A stretch of 56,351 nt of DNA from Bacteroidales bacterium (GTDB lineage: Bacteria > Bacteroidota > Bacteroidia > Bacteroidales > GCA-2748055), in contig JAGLOO010000046.1 in NCBI GenBank assembly GCA_023138875.1, positions 1 through 56,351 of the forward strand, read 5' to 3'. The notes under the pieces were generated by a model that searched no databases, had not been told where the DNA came from, and worked only from the letters and a program-made list of their open reading frames with translations. Made by a program: the position numbers and the translations under genes. Shown here one piece after another: positions 53,238-56,351 of the stretch (its first letter is position 1; the number at the start of each line of letters is the position of its first letter).

Positions 53238-53991
53238 AAATTGAAATTATGAAAAGAATAGTTGTAGTTCTTAGTGTTTGTGGGTTATTAGCATTTCAAG
53301 CTTGTGAATCGAGCAATCAAACTGCTGAGAGAGGCAGATTGAAGACTATGCTAATCAAGTCAAGTGGTGAAGTATCTGTTATACCTAATGAGGCAAGGAT
53401 AGCAATCCAACTTGAGTGTATAGATAAGAATATTAAAACTTCAAAGGATTGCCTCATTGAAAAATCTGAAAGTCTTAATACGACAATTTTGGATTTTGGA
53501 GTGAAACCTGATGATATCCTTACAACTTCAATTAATCAATCGAAAGAGTATAGATGGATAAATAATTCAACTGTTTTCGTTGGTTACAAATCATCAATAA
53601 CGACTCAACTGACAATAAGAGAATTAGAGAGCCTCGAGGATCTTTATACGAATCTATTGCTTAACAAAAATATTAGTATTGGGAATTTATCTTATTCTCA
53701 CAGTAAGATAGACAGCCTAAATAATGCTGCATATTTAAAAGCATTAGAAAATGCCAATAATCTTGCCGATCAGCTTCTTTCAAAAATGAAAGAAACAGAA
53801 AAAGAGATTATAAGAATTGGGAATATTGATTTACCCTCGGTCAGGAATGATTATGAGACTCTTTATGAATCTGATGCCGAATATGAAGTTAATTTAAAGG
53901 CTGACAAAAGGTCTGTTAATATTAATAGTGGAATAATGTATGCTAACCAGACCCTTATAGTTGAATATAGCATTAAGTAACGGCATACAAC
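53225..53991. repeat. Ten-base inverted repeat bracketing the SIMPL lipoprotein gene
   Basis: GTTGTATGCC at 53225-53234 and its exact complement GGCATACAAC at 53982-53991 enclose one gene. They start 15 bases before its ATG and end 11 bases after its stop. Both differ by one position from the integron attC boxes GTTRRRY / RYYYAAC. Confidence 0.6.
53249..53980 (+). CDS. SIMPL (DUF541) domain lipoprotein
   Basis: A 243-residue lipoprotein with signal MKRIVVVLSVCGLLAFQAC (Cys19). The SIMPL/DUF541 domain follows: IKSSGEVSVIPNEARIAIQLE, LNTTILDFGVKPDDILTTSIN, VFVGYKSSITTQLTIREL, AYLKALENANNLADQLLSKM and the closing QTLIVEYSIK strand. SIMPL proteins form ring-like periplasmic or surface oligomers; their function is poorly known. 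It is AT-rich and isolated between a pair of inverted ten-base repeats, consistent with cassette cargo. Confidence 0.85.
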   Translation: MKRIVVVLSVCGLLAFQACESSNQTAERGRLKTMLIKSSGEVSVIPNEARIAIQLECIDKNIKTSKDCLIEKSESLNTTILDFGVKPDDILTTSINQSKEYRWINNSTVFVGYKSSITTQLTIRELESLEDLYTNLLLNKNISIGNLSYSHSKIDSLNNAAYLKALENANNLADQLLSKMKETEKEIIRIGNIDLPSVRNDYETLYESDAEYEVNLKADKRSVNINSGIMYANQTLIVEYSIK

Positions 53992-54382
53992 AATGAACTG
54001 TGCTAATTTCCAAAACAATTTCGTGCTGCTATAGGGTATTCCGTAAAAAAACGTCCGATTATTTACTGTGCTATTTAGGGGAGAGGTTGAAACCCATTTT
54101 CAATCCTTTCGGATAGTACTATTTATTTGGGGGGATATCATCATTTTCGCAGTCAGCGGGCTTATTGTTCTTTCGTCATATTCTCCATCCTGGGCAGGAG
54201 AAAACTCAAGAAAGAATTGGAAGATCAGGTTGTTATTCCTTAAATTTATCCTTTCCTGAGGCTGATTGTTGCTGAAGCTCTCACCATGGATAGCTGTTTC
54301 TCAGGCTATCCATTAGTAAGCGATTCGTATTACCCTGCTTTCAAACAGAGAGTAGGAGTAGAACACAGCTAATATCCTACCA
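53992..54382. other. Gap between the SIMPL gene and the Lnt-like gene
   Basis: Holds the probable frameshifted remnant described separately (54122-54243). The rest has no gene, tRNA or strong terminator that I can see. Confidence 0.4.
54122..54243 (+). pseudogene. Possible frameshifted small membrane protein remnant
   Basis: One frame reads a membrane-like segment (WGDIIIFAVSGLIVLSS) and, after a one-base shift near 54172, another frame continues hydrophobic then basic (FVIFSILGRRKLKKELEDQ) to a stop at 54243. Together they look like the end of a small inner-membrane protein. This is a reading by eye and could be chance. Confidence 0.25.
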
Positions 54383-55888
54383 ATGGAAAATCCAGCCCCT
54401 CTGCCAGTTAAATCAACTGGCGACTTCACCCGGATCGCAATAGGTATATTGGTAAGCATCCTGACCGCAGTCATGCTGATCCTGGCCTTTCATCCCTATA
54501 ATATCTGGTTCCTGGCGTTCTTCGCAATTATTCCCATGCTGATTGCTCAGCATCGGATCCTGCCGGTGAAGTGGTCAGGGCTTGCTCCTGCCATTGGTAT
54601 CGGTGGATGGTTGTTTGTTTTCCTGACCGCCATGTTCGGTAATAATCCTACCGGGAGGGTCATTCAAATGGTCGTGGTTGTCCTGGTCATCTTGGAGATT
54701 TTCATTATCCCGGGCCTCCGGCGGTTCCACCAGCAAACCAACTACCGCTGGTTTATATTGCATGGTATCGCAGACTGGGTGGGATTTGAAATGATCCGAA
54801 GTTTTATCCCCCCTATCAATACCCATGCATTTATGGCCCAGACAATGTACACACAGCCCTTGATGCTCCTGCCTGTCTCCATCTTCAGCATATATGGACT
54901 GGGGATTGTGGTGATGCTTACCAACTTTGCCCTGGCTCAGGGTGTTCTCATACGTTTTGATAAAAAATGGAGGTTTGACAATACTGCTCCCTTTACACGC
55001 CGGTCGACCATGATTTGGTTAACCACAGCAGGGATCGTACTTATTAGCTGGATTGGGATCTCACTCATCATAAGCTCAACCGCACCAGACAACGAACAGA
55101 TTATCCGGGTAGCTGCAGTGCAGCACAATTATCCCCAGCCAGGGCACCAGGACCCGGATGAATTGCAGAAGCTACGTTTACAAGAATTTACAGAACAAAT
55201 TCGCGATGCATCTAATCAGGGAGCGCAACTCATTGTCATGCCCGAACTGGGATTAGGATTCGATCCACAGGTAACTTACACAAATGAATTGCAAGCTCTG
55301 GCTTCAGAAACAAATGCTTATCTTCTGATCGGTTACGGTGTGGATGATCCCCGGGGCTGGCGTAATGAGATGGTATTACTTACACCCGAGGGAGACTTCA
55401 TGGAAACTTATGGTAAAAATCATCCCACTTCTCCGGGCGAACCTCCCATTATCACATCTGGTGTCTACCCTGTCTACGATATTGACCTGGGGCAGGTGTC
55501 CACCCTTATATGTAATGATGTGCATTATACTGATGTGTCGCGGAGGCTTGCCCGTAATGGGGCACAACTGATCGCCGTACCCACATTGGAAGGTCCGGGC
55601 ATTGCACTGGAGCAGGTGGCCCAAAGTACGCTACGCGCGGTAGAGAATCGTGTGGCAGTGGTGAAGGCGGATGTGGCCTATGCATCAGCAATCATTGATC
55701 CATTTGGAAACATTGTTGCCCTCCGCAATGGATCACCCGATGGGGAGGCATTTGCCCTGGTGGCCGATGTGCCCCTTGGAACCGGGACCACATTTTACAA
55801 TAAGACCGGTGACATACTGGGCTGGTTGAGCCTGGCCGGATATATATTCTTCATTATATTGCAATGGGTGACGGCCCGGCGGCAATGA
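54383..55888 (+). CDS. Apolipoprotein N-acyltransferase-like protein (nitrilase domain)
   Basis: A 501-residue membrane protein resembling Lnt. Residues about 15-240 hold six or more hydrophobic helices. The rest is a periplasmic nitrilase-fold domain with the Glu-Lys-Cys triad: Glu in IVMPELGLGF, Lys in YGKNHPTSPGE and Cys in STLICNDVHYTD. Lnt transfers an acyl chain to the N-terminus of lipoproteins. A last membrane helix (LSLAGYIFFIILQWV) ends the chain. The sequence is divergent from E. coli Lnt, and CNDVHYTD replaces the usual CYE context, so another acyl or amide substrate is possible. Confidence 0.8.
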   Translation: MENPAPLPVKSTGDFTRIAIGILVSILTAVMLILAFHPYNIWFLAFFAIIPMLIAQHRILPVKWSGLAPAIGIGGWLFVFLTAMFGNNPTGRVIQMVVVVLVILEIFIIPGLRRFHQQTNYRWFILHGIADWVGFEMIRSFIPPINTHAFMAQTMYTQPLMLLPVSIFSIYGLGIVVMLTNFALAQGVLIRFDKKWRFDNTAPFTRRSTMIWLTTAGIVLISWIGISLIISSTAPDNEQIIRVAAVQHNYPQPGHQDPDELQKLRLQEFTEQIRDASNQGAQLIVMPELGLGFDPQVTYTNELQALASETNAYLLIGYGVDDPRGWRNEMVLLTPEGDFMETYGKNHPTSPGEPPIITSGVYPVYDIDLGQVSTLICNDVHYTDVSRRLARNGAQLIAVPTLEGPGIALEQVAQSTLRAVENRVAVVKADVAYASAIIDPFGNIVALRNGSPDGEAFALVADVPLGTGTTFYNKTGDILGWLSLAGYIFFIILQWVTARRQ

Positions 55889-55940
55889 AAGAAGGATATC
55901 CAAACCCGAAAGATCAACTCATGACAATAATTTAAAAATA

Positions 55941-56351
55941 TTATCCCTGAATATTCAGGTTTGTTAAACCTTCCTGCCTTGCCCATTCCACGACCTTTGC
56001 GTATTCTTCCCTGCTTATCCTCCGGGCTATTTCAGGATAATCCATGGCCTTGTACAGTGGCCGGTACTGTGACATAATATTTACGTAGGTGTCTTTGGGA
56101 AGATTACCGGCTATCCAGGAGACCACTTTCTTCGATCCGCTAACGTTGTTTGGCATAACCAGATGGCGGATCATAAGACCCCGGTGCATGAGACCATCAT
56201 TTGCGGGCTTTGCCACGCCCACCTGCCGATGCATTTCGAGCAGTGCTTTCTTAGTAAGTTCCGGATAAGTAAGCGCACCCGATGAGTATCTGACTGCCAT
56301 CTCTCCATCCGCATACTTGAAATCAGGAAGGTAGATATCCATGATCCCTTC
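55941..56351 (-). CDS. COG1313-type radical SAM protein, C-terminal part (5' end outside window)
   Basis: The C-terminal 130 or so residues of a radical SAM protein related to pyruvate formate-lyase activating enzymes (the PflX/COG1313 group): DIYLPDFKYADGEMAVRYS, MHRGLMIRHLVMPNNVSGS, and DTYVNIMSQYRPLYKA. The cluster-binding CxxxCxxC lies upstream, beyond the window edge. The frame is still open at the last base. It converges on the Lnt-like gene. Confidence 0.85.
   Translation of the reverse strand, partial: EGIMDIYLPDFKYADGEMAVRYSSGALTYPELTKKALLEMHRQVGVAKPANDGLMHRGLMIRHLVMPNNVSGSKKVVSWIAGNLPKDTYVNIMSQYRPLYKAMDYPEIARRISREEYAKVVEWARQEGLTNLNIQG

Noticed and set aside
48154-53991. Classical integron attC sites
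   Set aside because: The cores GTTGTAG and GTTGTAT do not fit GTTRRRY and no integrase is present, so only an attC-like description is justified.
54068-54259. A 63-codon ORF as an intact gene
   Set aside because: Only its middle is membrane-like, and the better continuation is in another frame, so a remnant is more likely.

Overview
The window looks like a chromosome segment of a Bacteroidota bacterium, probably near Bacteroidales/Marinilabiliales. The evidence is two secreted proteins with type IX secretion sorting tails, FKBP lipoproteins, TTG starts without Shine-Dalgarno sequences, several TAnnTTTG -7 promoter elements, and typical Bacteroidota gene pairs (recF + DUF721, DUF349 protein + pyrG). 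No species can be assigned.

Positions 1-31.4 kb are core chromosome. In order: mnmA (cut by the window start), an outer-membrane barrel protein, an AddA-like helicase-nuclease / radical SAM / AddB-like nuclease operon, and a leftward operon of trmD with a signal-peptide-bearing YidD between two related TPR membrane proteins. Then come a DUF349 protein, pyrG, yidC, ribH with a TPR protein, recF with DUF721, ndk, a DHH phosphoesterase, two FKBP lipoproteins, an RsmI-like methylase, an MBL hydrolase and an MFS transporter. The block closes with an operon of two different fused aconitase-family dehydratases around asnA. A hairpin-rich spacer and tRNA-Arg(TCT), with a strong terminator, end it.

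Positions 31.4-54.3 kb are accessory. After the tRNA come an orphan membrane protein, a XRE regulator facing a small operon of unknown genes, a Ycf48-like secreted protein, an insertion sequence, a DUF1080 protein, an MNT-HEPN toxin-antitoxin pair with a small extra ORF, an AbiE-type pair and a 1408-residue secreted multidomain protein. That gene ends 4 bp before a truncated tRNA-Val 3' fragment, a likely old integration scar. Next is an AT-rich gene with a probable PD-(D/E)XK fold. It is followed by an operon encoding a HerA-type ATPase, a NurA nuclease and a DNA methyltransferase, and then a SIMPL lipoprotein. These last units are separated by related structured repeats sharing a CGTTGTA(T)GCC core, so they look like gene cassettes. 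The HerA-NurA-methyltransferase operon has the logic of a restriction-modification system (methylase marks self, translocase-nuclease destroys non-self) and is the best candidate here for an undescribed defence system.

Positions 54.4-56.35 kb return to core-like genes: an Lnt-like N-acyltransferase and a COG1313-type radical SAM protein cut by the window end.
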